Part shown: positions 16,195 through 26,218 of the stretch, piece after piece
Position numbering within the stretch: the first letter of the stretch is position 1
Layout of the letters: each line of letters starts with the position of its first letter
Source of the DNA: Thiohalophilus sp046483665
GTDB lineage: Bacteria; Pseudomonadota; Gammaproteobacteria; UBA6429; Thiohalophilaceae
Direction: 5' to 3'
DNA: 64,000 nt
Assembly (NCBI RefSeq): GCF_046483665.1
Contig: NZ_JAWOCR010000040.1
Location: 66,046 to 130,045 of the forward strand
The notes under the pieces: generated by a model
What the model saw: the letters and a program-made list of their open reading frames with translations, nothing else
Databases searched by the model: none
Told to the model about the DNA's origin: nothing
Position numbers and translations under genes: made by a program

Positions 16195-19100
16195 GTGTGG
16201 ATAACGGACTCGATCTCAATACTTTAAGCTGGGTCAAGTCGGAGCTGGACGATACTCTGGGGCAGGCACGTTCTTCGCTCGAGGTGTTTGTTGAGGACGA
16301 GGCCGATGAAACCCAGTTGCAGTTTGTCAAAAACTATTTGCATCAGGTCTACGGAACCCTGCAGATGGTCGAATTATACGGTGCCGCACTGGCCGCCGAG
16401 GAAATGGAGAAACTGACCGACAGTTTGCTGGAAGGCAAAATCGGTAATCGCAATGATGCTTTTGAAGTGTTGATGCGGGGGATACTGCAACTGCCTGATT
16501 ATCTCGATCATCTGCTGGCCGGTCATCATGACATGCCAATGGTCTTGCTGCCGCTGCTCAATGACCTGCGCGCCGCGCGCGGTGAAGCCTTGCTTTCCGA
16601 AAATGCCCTGTTCAATCCTGATCTGGCGGTCAAGGCGCCGTCCAATGAGACGATCACCGGCGAAAACATCAGCGATCTGACCCGCAAGCTGCGGCATAAC
16701 TATCATCTGGGGTTACTGGGCTGGTTCCGGGATCGGGACAGCGATGCCTCTCTGGCGCGTATTGCCGAGGTGATCGACACCCTGCGCGAATCGGCCACCG
16801 AAGAAGAGATCAATCGCCTGCTCTGGGTATCCGGTGGACTGGTGGAAAGCCTGCGCCAGGGTGGTCTGGACAGTAATGTCTCCATCAAGTTGTTGCTCGG
16901 GCAACTGGATCGCCAGTTCAAGAAAATTATCGATAACGGCGTGACCGCGCTCAGTCATGAGCCGCCTTCCGAATTGTTGAAAAATCTGCTGTATTACGTG
17001 GCCAGCTCCCACTCAGAAGGGGACCTGACCCGGCAGATCAAGCAGGCTTTCAACCTGGAAGACGTGCTGCCGGATACCAGCACTCTGGAACAAGCCCGTG
17101 CCGATCTGACCGGTCCCAATGCCCAGTTGATGCACACCGTATCCGCGGTGCTGCTGGAGGACCTGACCCGGGTCAAGGATAACCTGGACCTGTTTGTGCG
17201 TGCCGAAGAGCGCCACATCGATGAACTCAAACCACTCTGCGCCACACTTAAACAGATGGGCGATACCCTGGGTATGCTGGGGCTGGGTGTACAGCGTAAT
17301 GTGCTCAATGAGCAGCTCGAAATCCTCGAAGCCATGGTCGCCGGTGAACGGGAAGTCGATGACAACACGCTGATGGACATGGCCGGGGCGATGTTGTCGA
17401 TTGAGAATTCACTGGGTGAAATGGCAACAGCCCGGGCCGCCAACGAAGAATACGATGAGTCGACCGACAAGGCCCAGAGTGCCGAGCGCCTGCAGGGCGC
17501 CGAACGGCAGAAACTGCTGCAAACCGTTATCGAGCAGGCCAAGATCGAACTGTCCAGGGTCAAGGAGTCACTCAGCGATTTCAGCCGCAAGCCGGGTAAT
17601 CGTGAGGTACTCGACAATGTGCCGAAGATACTCGAACAGATTCGTGGCAGTATCCTGATACTCGATCTGGAGCGGGCCGCCGGCCAGCTGCAACGCATCA
17701 ATGATTATATTCATCGGTTGCACAGCGGCGAGACGGGCGCCGATGAAGACAGCATGGAACATCTGGCCGATGCGATCAGCAGTATCGAATACTATCTGGA
17801 ATCGCTGGCCGGCAAGTGGGGCAATCCCGATGCCATCCTCGAGGTGGCCGAACAGAGCCTGGCAAAACTCGAACAGGGAGATGGCGCGCCGGCGGCACCC
17901 GCCAGCCCCGCGCCGGCTGCCGATAACACCCAGCCGGACCTGGCGATTCCCGAGGATCTCGAATCCGGTCCGGTGGACGAAGATACGCTGGTGGATCTGC
18001 CGGGCCCCGGGGAGGATGATTCTCTGCAACTCGATCTGGATGAGGCTGAGACAACCGGCGAGGAAGACGACTCGCTGACCCTGCAGATTGAACAACCCGA
18101 TCTGGAGGAGCCGGAGCGCGAAGAACAGATCCTGGCCAACAGCGTTGATGACACACTCAACGATCTGCCGCAGGAAGAGATATCCCTCAGCGCCCCGTTA
18201 CCCGAAGCCAGCGCTGATGATGAGCAGAGTATCGTCCTGGAGACGCTCGATGATCTCAATGTCAACTTCGATAATCTGGATGATATTGGCCTGAGCGGAG
18301 ACGAAAGCGGCCAGGCTGATGCCCTGAGTTTTGATGCGTCGGACTCGGCAGAATTCGATCTGGGTGGATTTGCCCCGGGCTTCGAGGAGCCGGGCGAAGC
18401 AGCCGGGGATGAGACGGAGTCCAGGGACACTCTGGCCGAACCGGAACCGGAATCAAAACCCCACGCCTCCCCGCCCTCCGAATCCGAGGTCTCATCAGCG
18501 AGTCAGAGTGCGCCGGTTATCGATGAGGTCGATGACGAGATCATCGAAATCTTCATGGAGGAAGCTGAAGAAGAACATGCCAATATCCAGCGGTTATTAC
18601 CGCAATGGATCAACAATCAACAGGATGAAAAGTCGCTCAATGATCTGCGTCGCTCTTTCCACACCCTCAAGGGCAGCGGGCGACTGGTTGGCGCCAGCGA
18701 TGTGGGTGAATTTGCCTGGGCGTTTGAAAACCTGCTTAATCGGCTGATCGACAAGTCTATTACCCCGGGCCCGCAAATCTTTCAGGTCCTTGAGCGGGCC
18801 GAGCAATCTCTGCCCGAAATGTTTGTTCTGTTTGCCAAAAAAGAGCGTCCCCCGCAAACCGTTCTGGCGTTGATGGAATATGCCGATGCTCTCAGCCAGG
18901 GGAAGCCGGTCGTGCTGGAGGAGGCCGCTGAGCCAGAGACACCCGCGTCCGATCAGGCGCCGGAGCCGGAATATGAAACGGAGTCAGAATTAGACGCTGA
19001 AGCACCACAGACTGAGGCGACGAAAGCCGAAACCGAAACCGAAACCGTCGAAACTGAAGTGAACGAAGCTCAAATCACCCCACAAGAACCATTGGTGGTG

Positions 19101-22100
19101 GAGCAAAGTGAAGATGAAGAGGGGGAACCGGAGATCGATCCGGTCCTGCTGGATATCTACCGCAAGGAAGTCGCTACTCATCTGGCGACCCTGGAAAGCT
19201 ATATCCAGGGCTGGCATGCCAACCAGGATCGCAGCGCCAGCAATGATCTGCTACGGGCCCTGCATACCCTGACCGGTAGTTCCCGCACCACCGGCATTAC
19301 CACGGTTTCTGAACTGTGCAGTCTGTTTGAAAAATACATCAAGGAATTGCAGCAATATCATCAGCCGGTGGATGCCACCGCCATCGGGGTACTGGAAGAG
19401 CTGCACACTTTTGTCTCCCGCGTGCTGGCGCTGATCGAACAGCCCGGGGCAGAACTGCCGGACAGCCTCGAATTAATGCAGTCCATCCAGTCGCTGCTGG
19501 ACAACTTCGTGCCACCGGATTCCAGCGCCTCTTTGCAGGAGTTACCACAACCGGCACCCGAGCCCGAACCCGCTGCGGCTGCTCCGCAGGGTCCGTCGCC
19601 GGATTATGACGAGGAACTGCTGGAGATTTTCATTGAAGAAGGTGAGGAGATCCTGGAGGCGAGCGATAATACCCTGTTGCAATGGCGCGATGATCCGGAT
19701 AACCAGGAATTGATCGAGGCCCTGCAACGTCAGCTGCACACGCTCAAAGGCGGTGCGCGCATGGCCGGAGTGAGCGAGATCGGGGATCTGGGACATAGCA
19801 TCGAATCCATGCTGACCGCGGTGGTTGACGGTCATATGCCGGTTTCACAACCGATGTTCGGGCTCATGCAACGGGCCCAGGATAGCCTGGTCGGCATGCT
19901 GGAGAAGGTCAAGGAAAATGAGCGGCCGGTGCCGGCCGATGCTCTCATTCTGGAAACTGACAGTCTGTTGAGTCGATCTGCCACCACCGGGCCAGTCGAC
20001 GAGCCTCCTCCCCTGGCCGGCCAGGAAGATATCGCTGCGGCACCGGCCATGCACGACACGGAACAGGCTGTATCGGAGGAACAGGAACCGGTTAACCTGG
20101 AAGAAGAACCAGCTGTACCGGAGGAACAGGAACCGGTTAACCTGGAAGAAGAACCGGCTGTAGAGGGAGACGATGAGCAGATCAGCGAGCCCCTTGAAGC
20201 CCCGCCCTCTGCGGCTGCCAGCAAGTCACCGGCGCCGTTACAACAAGCCGCCGGCCAGGAGCTGCAGGAAGAGGATGACGAGAGCTCCCGGGACCGACGC
20301 AAGGCATCGCGGGTGCAACACGAACAGGTGCGGGTCCGTGCCGACCTGCTCGATAATCTGGTTAACTTCGCCGGCGAGGTCAGTATCTATCGCTCGCGCA
20401 TGGAGCAGCAGACCAATGCGTTTCGCTTCAATCTGCAGGAGTTAGACGATACGGTTTCGCGCTTGCGCGAACAGCTGCGTCAATTCGAAATCGAGGCGGA
20501 GACCCAGATTCAGTTCAAAAAAGAAGAACGGCTGGAAAAAGGCTACGAAGATTTTGATCCCCTGGAATTCGATCGCTTTACCCAGATGCAGCATCTGTCG
20601 CGGGGGATGATGGAGAGTCTCAACGATCTGGACAGTATCAAGGGTATTCTGGGCAACGTGACCCGCGAATCGGAAACCCTGTTGCTGCAGCAGTCACGGG
20701 TTAATACCGAACTGCAGGAAGGGTTGATGCGTACCCGCATGGTGCCATTCTCCGGTCAGGCACCGCGCTTGCGCCGTATTGTCCGCCAGACCGCCGACGA
20801 AATGGGACGGCAGGTGGAATTGCAGATGCACGGTATGGAATCGGAACTGGACCGCCAGGTACTGGATCGGATCATTCCGCCGATCGAACATATGCTGCGT
20901 AATGCCGTCGCCCATGGCATTGAAACACCAGAACAGCGCCAGGCGGCGGGTAAACCCGCTGCCGGGACTATCAATATGGCCCTGTCACGCGAAGGTTCCG
21001 ACATCATTATTCGCGTCAACGATGACGGCAAGGGAATCGATCTGCAGGCGACTCACAAAAAGGCCATTGAACGGGGCTTGCTGCAGCCTGAAGACAAGGC
21101 GACCAAGGAAACCCTGCTCAACATGATCATGCAGTCGGGTTTCAGTACCGCCGAGCAAGTCACCCAGATTGCCGGGCGGGGCGTCGGTATGGACGTGGTC
21201 AACAGCGAGATCAAACAGCTGGGTGGTCTGTTGGAAATCGATACCCAGGAAGGCCAGGGAACCAACTTTACCATCAGTCTGCCCCTGACTCTGGCCATCT
21301 CACGTGCCCTGATGGTGTATGTCGGCGAAGAATTGTATGCCGTCCCGCTGCTTAATGTGCAGGGCGTGGAACGTATTCGTGGGTCGGAATTGCGTAAATT
21401 GATGCAGAGCGAGCACCCGGTCTACCACTGGGTGAATGAAGATTATGAACTGATGCATCTGGGCAACCTGCTGGGCGGACAGATGCCGCCATTACCCGAT
21501 GACGAGGAACGCGTTCCGTTGCTGTTGTTACGCAGTGGTGACTATCGCGCGGCTATCCGGGTAGAAGGTCTGACCGGGAGCCGCGAAATCGTGGTTAAAC
21601 CCGTCGGCCCGCAACTGAGTACGCTGCGCGGCATTTCCGGTGCCACGATTATGGGAGACGGGGGTGTGGTCCTGATCCTGGACCTCGCCGTGCTGGTTCG
21701 TCTGGCGGCTATCCAGAGCGAAGACGATGTGATCGAACTCACACCTGAAGCCCAGCCGGTAGTCCAGGCCAAGCCGGTGGTCATGGTGGTGGACGACTCG
21801 ATTACCGTCCGCAAAGTGACAACCCGTCTGCTCGAACGTCACGGTTTCGAAGTCGTGCAGGCCAAGGATGGTGTGGATGCACTTGGTCAGCTGCAGGAAA
21901 TCGTGCCCGATGTCATGTTGCTGGATGTGGAAATGCCGCGAATGGACGGTTACGAACTGGCGACGAATATGCGGGGTGACGAGCGGACACTGGATGTACC
22001 GATTATCATGATTACCTCCCGTACCGGCCAGAAACACCGACAACGTGCTCTGGATGTTGGTGTCAACATTTATATGGGTAAACCGTATAATGATGCCACC

Positions 22101-22142
22101 TTGCTGGAAAATATCGACTCTCTGATTGGCAGCGAGGCGTAA
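16191..22142 (+). CDS. chpA: Hybrid chemotaxis histidine kinase ChpA (PilL)
   Basis: A 1983-residue hybrid CheA-type kinase that phosphorylates PilG and PilH. Three clear C-terminal-half Hpt domains have HTLKG near residue 824, HTLTGSS near 1024 and HTLKGG near 1183; the N-terminal 560 residues hold degenerate Hpt-like helical units (for example YLHQVYGTLQMVEL near 51). Then follow a dimerisation region, an HATPase (N-box LRNAVAHG near 1570, DDGKGI, GRGVGMDVV), a CheW-like domain, and a CheY-like receiver at about 1863-1980 with D near 1911. Very acidic linkers separate the Hpt units. Coupled to pilK by a 4-nt overlap. Confidence 0.96.
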   Translation: MSVDNGLDLNTLSWVKSELDDTLGQARSSLEVFVEDEADETQLQFVKNYLHQVYGTLQMVELYGAALAAEEMEKLTDSLLEGKIGNRNDAFEVLMRGILQLPDYLDHLLAGHHDMPMVLLPLLNDLRAARGEALLSENALFNPDLAVKAPSNETITGENISDLTRKLRHNYHLGLLGWFRDRDSDASLARIAEVIDTLRESATEEEINRLLWVSGGLVESLRQGGLDSNVSIKLLLGQLDRQFKKIIDNGVTALSHEPPSELLKNLLYYVASSHSEGDLTRQIKQAFNLEDVLPDTSTLEQARADLTGPNAQLMHTVSAVLLEDLTRVKDNLDLFVRAEERHIDELKPLCATLKQMGDTLGMLGLGVQRNVLNEQLEILEAMVAGEREVDDNTLMDMAGAMLSIENSLGEMATARAANEEYDESTDKAQSAERLQGAERQKLLQTVIEQAKIELSRVKESLSDFSRKPGNREVLDNVPKILEQIRGSILILDLERAAGQLQRINDYIHRLHSGETGADEDSMEHLADAISSIEYYLESLAGKWGNPDAILEVAEQSLAKLEQGDGAPAAPASPAPAADNTQPDLAIPEDLESGPVDEDTLVDLPGPGEDDSLQLDLDEAETTGEEDDSLTLQIEQPDLEEPEREEQILANSVDDTLNDLPQEEISLSAPLPEASADDEQSIVLETLDDLNVNFDNLDDIGLSGDESGQADALSFDASDSAEFDLGGFAPGFEEPGEAAGDETESRDTLAEPEPESKPHASPPSESEVSSASQSAPVIDEVDDEIIEIFMEEAEEEHANIQRLLPQWINNQQDEKSLNDLRRSFHTLKGSGRLVGASDVGEFAWAFENLLNRLIDKSITPGPQIFQVLERAEQSLPEMFVLFAKKERPPQTVLALMEYADALSQGKPVVLEEAAEPETPASDQAPEPEYETESELDAEAPQTEATKAETETETVETEVNEAQITPQEPLVVEQSEDEEGEPEIDPVLLDIYRKEVATHLATLESYIQGWHANQDRSASNDLLRALHTLTGSSRTTGITTVSELCSLFEKYIKELQQYHQPVDATAIGVLEELHTFVSRVLALIEQPGAELPDSLELMQSIQSLLDNFVPPDSSASLQELPQPAPEPEPAAAAPQGPSPDYDEELLEIFIEEGEEILEASDNTLLQWRDDPDNQELIEALQRQLHTLKGGARMAGVSEIGDLGHSIESMLTAVVDGHMPVSQPMFGLMQRAQDSLVGMLEKVKENERPVPADALILETDSLLSRSATTGPVDEPPPLAGQEDIAAAPAMHDTEQAVSEEQEPVNLEEEPAVPEEQEPVNLEEEPAVEGDDEQISEPLEAPPSAAASKSPAPLQQAAGQELQEEDDESSRDRRKASRVQHEQVRVRADLLDNLVNFAGEVSIYRSRMEQQTNAFRFNLQELDDTVSRLREQLRQFEIEAETQIQFKKEERLEKGYEDFDPLEFDRFTQMQHLSRGMMESLNDLDSIKGILGNVTRESETLLLQQSRVNTELQEGLMRTRMVPFSGQAPRLRRIVRQTADEMGRQVELQMHGMESELDRQVLDRIIPPIEHMLRNAVAHGIETPEQRQAAGKPAAGTINMALSREGSDIIIRVNDDGKGIDLQATHKKAIERGLLQPEDKATKETLLNMIMQSGFSTAEQVTQIAGRGVGMDVVNSEIKQLGGLLEIDTQEGQGTNFTISLPLTLAISRALMVYVGEELYAVPLLNVQGVERIRGSELRKLMQSEHPVYHWVNEDYELMHLGNLLGGQMPPLPDDEERVPLLLLRSGDYRAAIRVEGLTGSREIVVKPVGPQLSTLRGISGATIMGDGGVVLILDLAVLVRLAAIQSEDDVIELTPEAQPVVQAKPVVMVVDDSITVRKVTTRLLERHGFEVVQAKDGVDALGQLQEIVPDVMLLDVEMPRMDGYELATNMRGDERTLDVPIIMITSRTGQKHRQRALDVGVNIYMGKPYNDATLLENIDSLIGSEA
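20076..20165 (+). repeat. 45-bp tandem duplication inside chpA
   Basis: Two adjacent 45-bp units (20076-20120 and 20121-20165) are nearly identical and encode two copies of EEQEPVNLEEEPAVP-type sequence in the acidic linker before the kinase core. The repeat keeps the frame. It is a likely site of length variation between strains. Confidence 0.9.
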
Positions 22143-22251
22143 TTCACCCCGGTATTTTGCCAGCCATGCACGGCAGTGATGCTTGCAGCGGCAGTAGGAT
22201 GTATAACAAGCTGATAGCGGCACCGGCCGCTCCTGTGGATAACCAATTTTC

Positions 22252-23271
22252 ATGTCACAAAGCCAGTTGCAGAGCGAGTTACGCGGAATACGTATTGCCG
22301 TAGCCTCCGGGTCTTCCCGTCACCGCGATCATCTGCAACAGATATTCGAACGCACCGGTTTACAGGTTGTCCTCAATGAGCCGTTCAGCGAATATTTTAT
22401 TGCCAAGCTTGCCGATAACAAAATCGATGTGCTGTTGATCGAGCTGGATGAACGTAACGAGCGACATAACCAGTTACTGGAAAAACTGCTTGAATTGAGC
22501 GATATTCCAATCATTTTCAATGATGTCAGTGCCCTGGCATTTAATGAGCCGGCACACCATGGCAAATGGTTCGGCACATTGATGGGTAAAATCGCCGAGA
22601 TAACCGGGCGTCTTGAATGGGAAGTGCCGGATATCGATCTGGGCAGTTTCACGGTCAATGAAAGCCTGCTCGCGCGAGACAACAGCCTGGCCACTCAGGT
22701 CTGGGTTCTGGGGGCGTCACTGGGTGGTCCCGATGCGCTTAAACGGTTCCTGGCCGAACTGCCCTCAAATCTCCCGGCGAGCCTGATTGTGGGCCAGCAT
22801 CTGGGCTCCAATTTCGAACCCTTGCTGGCCCGGCAACTGGATCGTATTAGCCCGTTGTCAGTCATACCGGCCCGGGTCGGGCACACATTACGCCACGGCG
22901 AAGTGATCGTGGCGCCGGTTAATCAACGTTTGCAAATCAGCCCGATCGGGGTGATTCAGTTGCTACCGCTGGCGGCGGCTTCGTTTTATACGCCATCTAT
23001 AGATACGCTACTCACCGATATTGGCGCTCGATTCGGGGACAACAGTGGCGCGATTATTTTTAGTGGCATGTGTGATGATGGGGTGCTTGGTGTGCGCGCC
23101 ATGCATGCCATGGGCGCGCCAATCTGGACCCAGGAGGCCGACAGTTGCGTGATCAGTAACATGCCAGACCAGGTGCGCAAGACCGGCGTCAGCGATTATA
23201 CTGGAACACCGGAGCAATTGGCCGCTAAACTGACAGAATATCTGACACAACGGCAGACAGAAAATGGCTGA
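22252..23271 (+). CDS. chpB: CheB-type methylesterase ChpB
   Basis: A 339-residue protein with a C-terminal CheB catalytic domain: VLGASLGGPDALKRFL (active Ser), IVGQHLGSNFEPLLARQL (active His) and IIFSGMCDDGVLGVRAM (active Asp). The N-terminal 130 residues form a receiver-like domain without an obvious phosphorylation motif, as in Pseudomonas ChpB. It is expected to remove methyl groups from PilJ, opposing PilK. It lies 109 bp after chpA; its stop overlaps chpC by 8 nt. Confidence 0.92.
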   Translation: MSQSQLQSELRGIRIAVASGSSRHRDHLQQIFERTGLQVVLNEPFSEYFIAKLADNKIDVLLIELDERNERHNQLLEKLLELSDIPIIFNDVSALAFNEPAHHGKWFGTLMGKIAEITGRLEWEVPDIDLGSFTVNESLLARDNSLATQVWVLGASLGGPDALKRFLAELPSNLPASLIVGQHLGSNFEPLLARQLDRISPLSVIPARVGHTLRHGEVIVAPVNQRLQISPIGVIQLLPLAAASFYTPSIDTLLTDIGARFGDNSGAIIFSGMCDDGVLGVRAMHAMGAPIWTQEADSCVISNMPDQVRKTGVSDYTGTPEQLAAKLTEYLTQRQTENG

Positions 23272-23779
23272 AATTACTCAAATCGATACGCGCCGTGACG
23301 GGATGGCGGTGACTGGCAAACAGGCCAGTGATGCTATCCACTGTTTGCAGATCCCGATGTACGAAGAATCCATCCTGCTGCCCAATGCGGCAGTGACCGA
23401 AGTGACCGGTTATATCGACCCTGTGCCGCTGCCGGATGCGCCCGACTGGTATCTGGGCAAGATTAACTGGCGTGAACACAAGGTCCCGCTGGTCTCCTTC
23501 GAGATTGCCAGCGGCGGTCAGAACCCGGGTAACCTGGGCGGTTCGCGCATTGCCGTGCTCAATACCTTGCAGGGAAACCCCGAGATTCCCTATATAGCCT
23601 TCATCACCCAGGGCATCCCGAGTCTCAAACTGGTGCGCGAACAGCAGATCGTGCCCGACCAGCGCAACACCGAGGGACGCCAGTCCATCGCCGGTTTCGT
23701 CCAGCTCGACAACGTCTCCCTCGTCGTGCCCGACATCGACGATCTCGAAGCCCGCATCCAGCGCCTGCAAGTCGTTTGA
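23264..23779 (+). CDS. chpC: CheW-like adaptor ChpC
   Basis: A 171-residue CheW-domain protein (LQIPMYEESILLPNAAVTEV, WYLGKINWREHKVPLVSFE, FVQLDNVSLVVPDIDDLEA). In P. aeruginosa ChpC is a second CheW-like linker of the Chp system, proposed to connect further receptors. It overlaps chpB by 8 nt and is the last gene of the cluster; chpD and chpE are not present here. Confidence 0.9.
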   Translation: MAEITQIDTRRDGMAVTGKQASDAIHCLQIPMYEESILLPNAAVTEVTGYIDPVPLPDAPDWYLGKINWREHKVPLVSFEIASGGQNPGNLGGSRIAVLNTLQGNPEIPYIAFITQGIPSLKLVREQQIVPDQRNTEGRQSIAGFVQLDNVSLVVPDIDDLEARIQRLQVV

Positions 23780-23782
23780 GTA

Positions 23783-23987
23783 AACCCAACGCAAAGGCGC
23801 AGAGAACGCAAAGAAAAGAATTATTTTAGGTAAAATTATCACTGAATTTTTTCTTACAGTAGAAAAAATACTTCGGATTCTGCAGGAAGATAATTTTCTC
23901 AATAAGATCCGTATCTTCAGTATTTTTTCAGTGTCTTCAGTGGTTACAGATTTTATTCCTCGGCGGCCCTCTGCGCCTCTGCGTTAT
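23783..23987. repeat. Inverted-arm dispersed repeat (CTTTGCG family) between chpC and rsmE
   Basis: Left arm 23783-23818 contains AACGCAAAGGCGCAGAG followed by AACGCAAAG; right arm 23969-23987 reads CTCTGCGCCTCTGCGTTA. The AT-rich interior carries a second inverted pair (ACTGAATTTTTTCTTAC near 23840 against AGTATTTTTTCAGTG near 23918). The right arm overlaps the rsmE stop codon. Confidence 0.75.
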
Positions 23988-24721
23988 TCTCTTTTATTCA
24001 GGTCGCCCCAGAGTGTCTGTACGGCGGTGAGGCCGGCGACGACCGCAGTTTCGGTACGCAGGATGCGCGGGCCGAGGCGGACGCCCACGGCGTCGTGCTG
24101 ATAGGCCTGTGCGCGTTCGGTTTGGGTGAACCCTCCTTCCGGGCCAATCATCAGGATCAGCTGTTGCGGTCGTGCGCATTGCGACAGGGTCTGCTGGCTA
24201 CGCGGATCGAGGATCATGCGCTGGCCGGGTAACGCCAGTTCGAGAAAGTCCGCGTAACGCGTAACATCATCCAGTTGCGGCAGCCGGGCCCGGCCGCTTT
24301 GTTCACAGGCACCCCGAATGATGCCCTGCCAGTGCTGGCGGCGTTTTTGCTCGCGCTTTGCATCCAGCTGGACCACGCAGCGTTCGGTGACCAGCGGCGT
24401 CAGGCGGTTGATACCCAGTTCCACGGCTTTTTGCAGCGCATAGTCCATGCGCTCGCCTTTGGCGATTCCCAGGGCCAGCTGGGTGGGCAGGGATGATTCG
24501 TTATCCAATGCAATGGCGCTCTCGATCGTTGCCGTCGCATGGTTTTTGGAAACGACGGTTAATCGGCCCAGGTAATCATGACCGTCCCCGTTGAACAGTA
24601 TGACTGTGTCATCCGGTTTCAGGCGTAATACCTGGATACCATGACGTATGGCCGTCTCATCCAGTTCAACATTGACGCCAACAGCAAGCGGGAAATCCTG
24701 ATAAAGACGGGGAATGCGCAT
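23984..24721 (-). CDS. rsmE: 16S rRNA (uracil-1498-N3)-methyltransferase
   Basis: A 245-residue SPOUT-class methyltransferase. The N-terminal PUA-like part precedes the knotted domain with LALGIAKGERMDYALQKAVE, LTPLVTERCVVQ, LMIGPEGGFTQTERAQA and GPRILRTETAVVAGL, all signatures of RsmE. It methylates U1498 of 16S rRNA. Only 11 nt separate it from bioA upstream. Its last codons lie within a dispersed repeat arm. Confidence 0.96.
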   Translation of the reverse strand: MRIPRLYQDFPLAVGVNVELDETAIRHGIQVLRLKPDDTVILFNGDGHDYLGRLTVVSKNHATATIESAIALDNESSLPTQLALGIAKGERMDYALQKAVELGINRLTPLVTERCVVQLDAKREQKRRQHWQGIIRGACEQSGRARLPQLDDVTRYADFLELALPGQRMILDPRSQQTLSQCARPQQLILMIGPEGGFTQTERAQAYQHDAVGVRLGPRILRTETAVVAGLTAVQTLWGDLNKRE

Positions 24722-24732
24722 GCGCTGCGGCT

Positions 24733-26085
24733 TCAGTTTTCGCGAGTGGCCAGATCGATCCCTTCGGTCATGACCCGTGCCAGATGTTCGATTTGTTCCG
24801 GGGTGATGACATAGGGAGGCATCAGATAGGAGACATTACCCAGCGGACGTAACAGCGCCTGGTTTTTCAGGGCATGCTGATAGATCGTCAGGCCACGGCG
24901 CTCCTGCCAGGGATAGGTCTGGTTAGTGCCTTTGTCCTTGACCATTTCCACGGCCAGGATCATACCGGTCTGGCGGACTTCACCCACATGAGGGTGATCC
25001 TTGAGGTGTTCGGTCGCCCGTTGCATGGTCTGCGCGAGATGTTTGTTTTGCTCGATCACATCGTCCTGCTGGAAAATGTCCAGGGTGGCCAGTGCCGCGG
25101 CACAACCCAGTGGGTTGCCGTTGTAGCTGTGTGAATGCAAAAAAGCTGAGAGCTTTTCATACTCATCATAAAAACCCTGGTAAATCTGCTCATGGGTCAG
25201 AGTGACGGAGACGGGCAGATAGCCGCCGGTCAGTCCTTTGGACAGGCAAAGAAAATCGGGGGTGATATCGGCCTGTTCGCAGGCAAACAGGGTACCCGTA
25301 CGACCGAATCCAACGGCAATTTCATCGGCGATGAGATGCACACCGAACTCATCGCAGGCTTCGCGTAGCAACTTGAGATAGATCGGATCGTACATGCGCA
25401 TGGTACCGGCACACTGGACCAGCGGTTCAACGATGACCGCACAGGTCTCGTGGGCGTGTTTCTCCAGCAATGCACGCATATGTTTGAATTGTCGGGTGCT
25501 GTAATCACGGCAGCTTTCGCCCTGCTCACGGTGAAAGCAGTCAGGTGAAGGAGCGGTGATGACTTCCATCAATAGCGGTTTATAGGTTTCCTTGTACAGG
25601 GCGACATCGCCAGCGGCCAGCGCCCCCAGAGTTTCACCGTGATAGCTGTTGCTCAACGTAATAAATTTGGTCTTTTCCTGCTTGCCGGTATTATGCCAGT
25701 AGTGATAGCTCATCTTGAGCGCAACCTCGATCGCCGAGGAGCCGTTATCGGCATAGAAACAATGAGCCAGGCCGGGTGGAGTGATCTCAAGCAAACGTTC
25801 GGACAGCTCGATAACAGGTTCGTGCGAGAATCCGGCCAGAATAACATGCTCCAGTGTATCCAGCTGCTGTTTGATACGGTCATTGATTCGCGGATTACAA
25901 TGCCCGAACATATTGACCCACCAGGAACTGATGGCGTCGATATAACGATTGCCATCAAAATCCTCCAGCCAGACGCCCTCGCCGCGTTTGATTGGCGTCA
26001 TGGGAAGCCATTCGTGATCTTTCATCTGGGTGCAGGGATGCCACAGTACAGCCAGATCCCGTTTCATCAAATCCTGGTTCGTCAT
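24733..26085 (-). CDS. bioA: Adenosylmethionine-8-amino-7-oxononanoate aminotransferase
   Basis: A 450-residue class III PLP aminotransferase of biotin synthesis that converts KAPA to DAPA with SAM as amino donor. LWHPCTQMKDHEWLPM at the start and SSWWVNMFGHCNPRI are BioA-specific, and the PLP Lys is in CLSKGLTGGYLPVS. It sits away from other bio genes but next to rsmE, as in P. aeruginosa. Confidence 0.97.
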   Translation of the reverse strand: MTNQDLMKRDLAVLWHPCTQMKDHEWLPMTPIKRGEGVWLEDFDGNRYIDAISSWWVNMFGHCNPRINDRIKQQLDTLEHVILAGFSHEPVIELSERLLEITPPGLAHCFYADNGSSAIEVALKMSYHYWHNTGKQEKTKFITLSNSYHGETLGALAAGDVALYKETYKPLLMEVITAPSPDCFHREQGESCRDYSTRQFKHMRALLEKHAHETCAVIVEPLVQCAGTMRMYDPIYLKLLREACDEFGVHLIADEIAVGFGRTGTLFACEQADITPDFLCLSKGLTGGYLPVSVTLTHEQIYQGFYDEYEKLSAFLHSHSYNGNPLGCAAALATLDIFQQDDVIEQNKHLAQTMQRATEHLKDHPHVGEVRQTGMILAVEMVKDKGTNQTYPWQERRGLTIYQHALKNQALLRPLGNVSYLMPPYVITPEQIEHLARVMTEGIDLATREN

Positions 26086-26218
26086 ACTTGCCTCGGGGTT
26101 GTCAAACAGCTGCCTGTGACTTCAGGCAACTTCACAGTATTGCCGGGCTGGAAGAATGCATGGAACTGGCTACCAGTTCAACCTGCCCGACGGGGGGAAA
26201 TAATTGGCGCTTTAACGT

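Noticed and set aside
19029..19062. Run of short ACCGAA repeats that looked like an array
   Set aside because: It is in-frame low-complexity Thr/Glu coding sequence in a chpA linker, with no spacers; not a CRISPR array.
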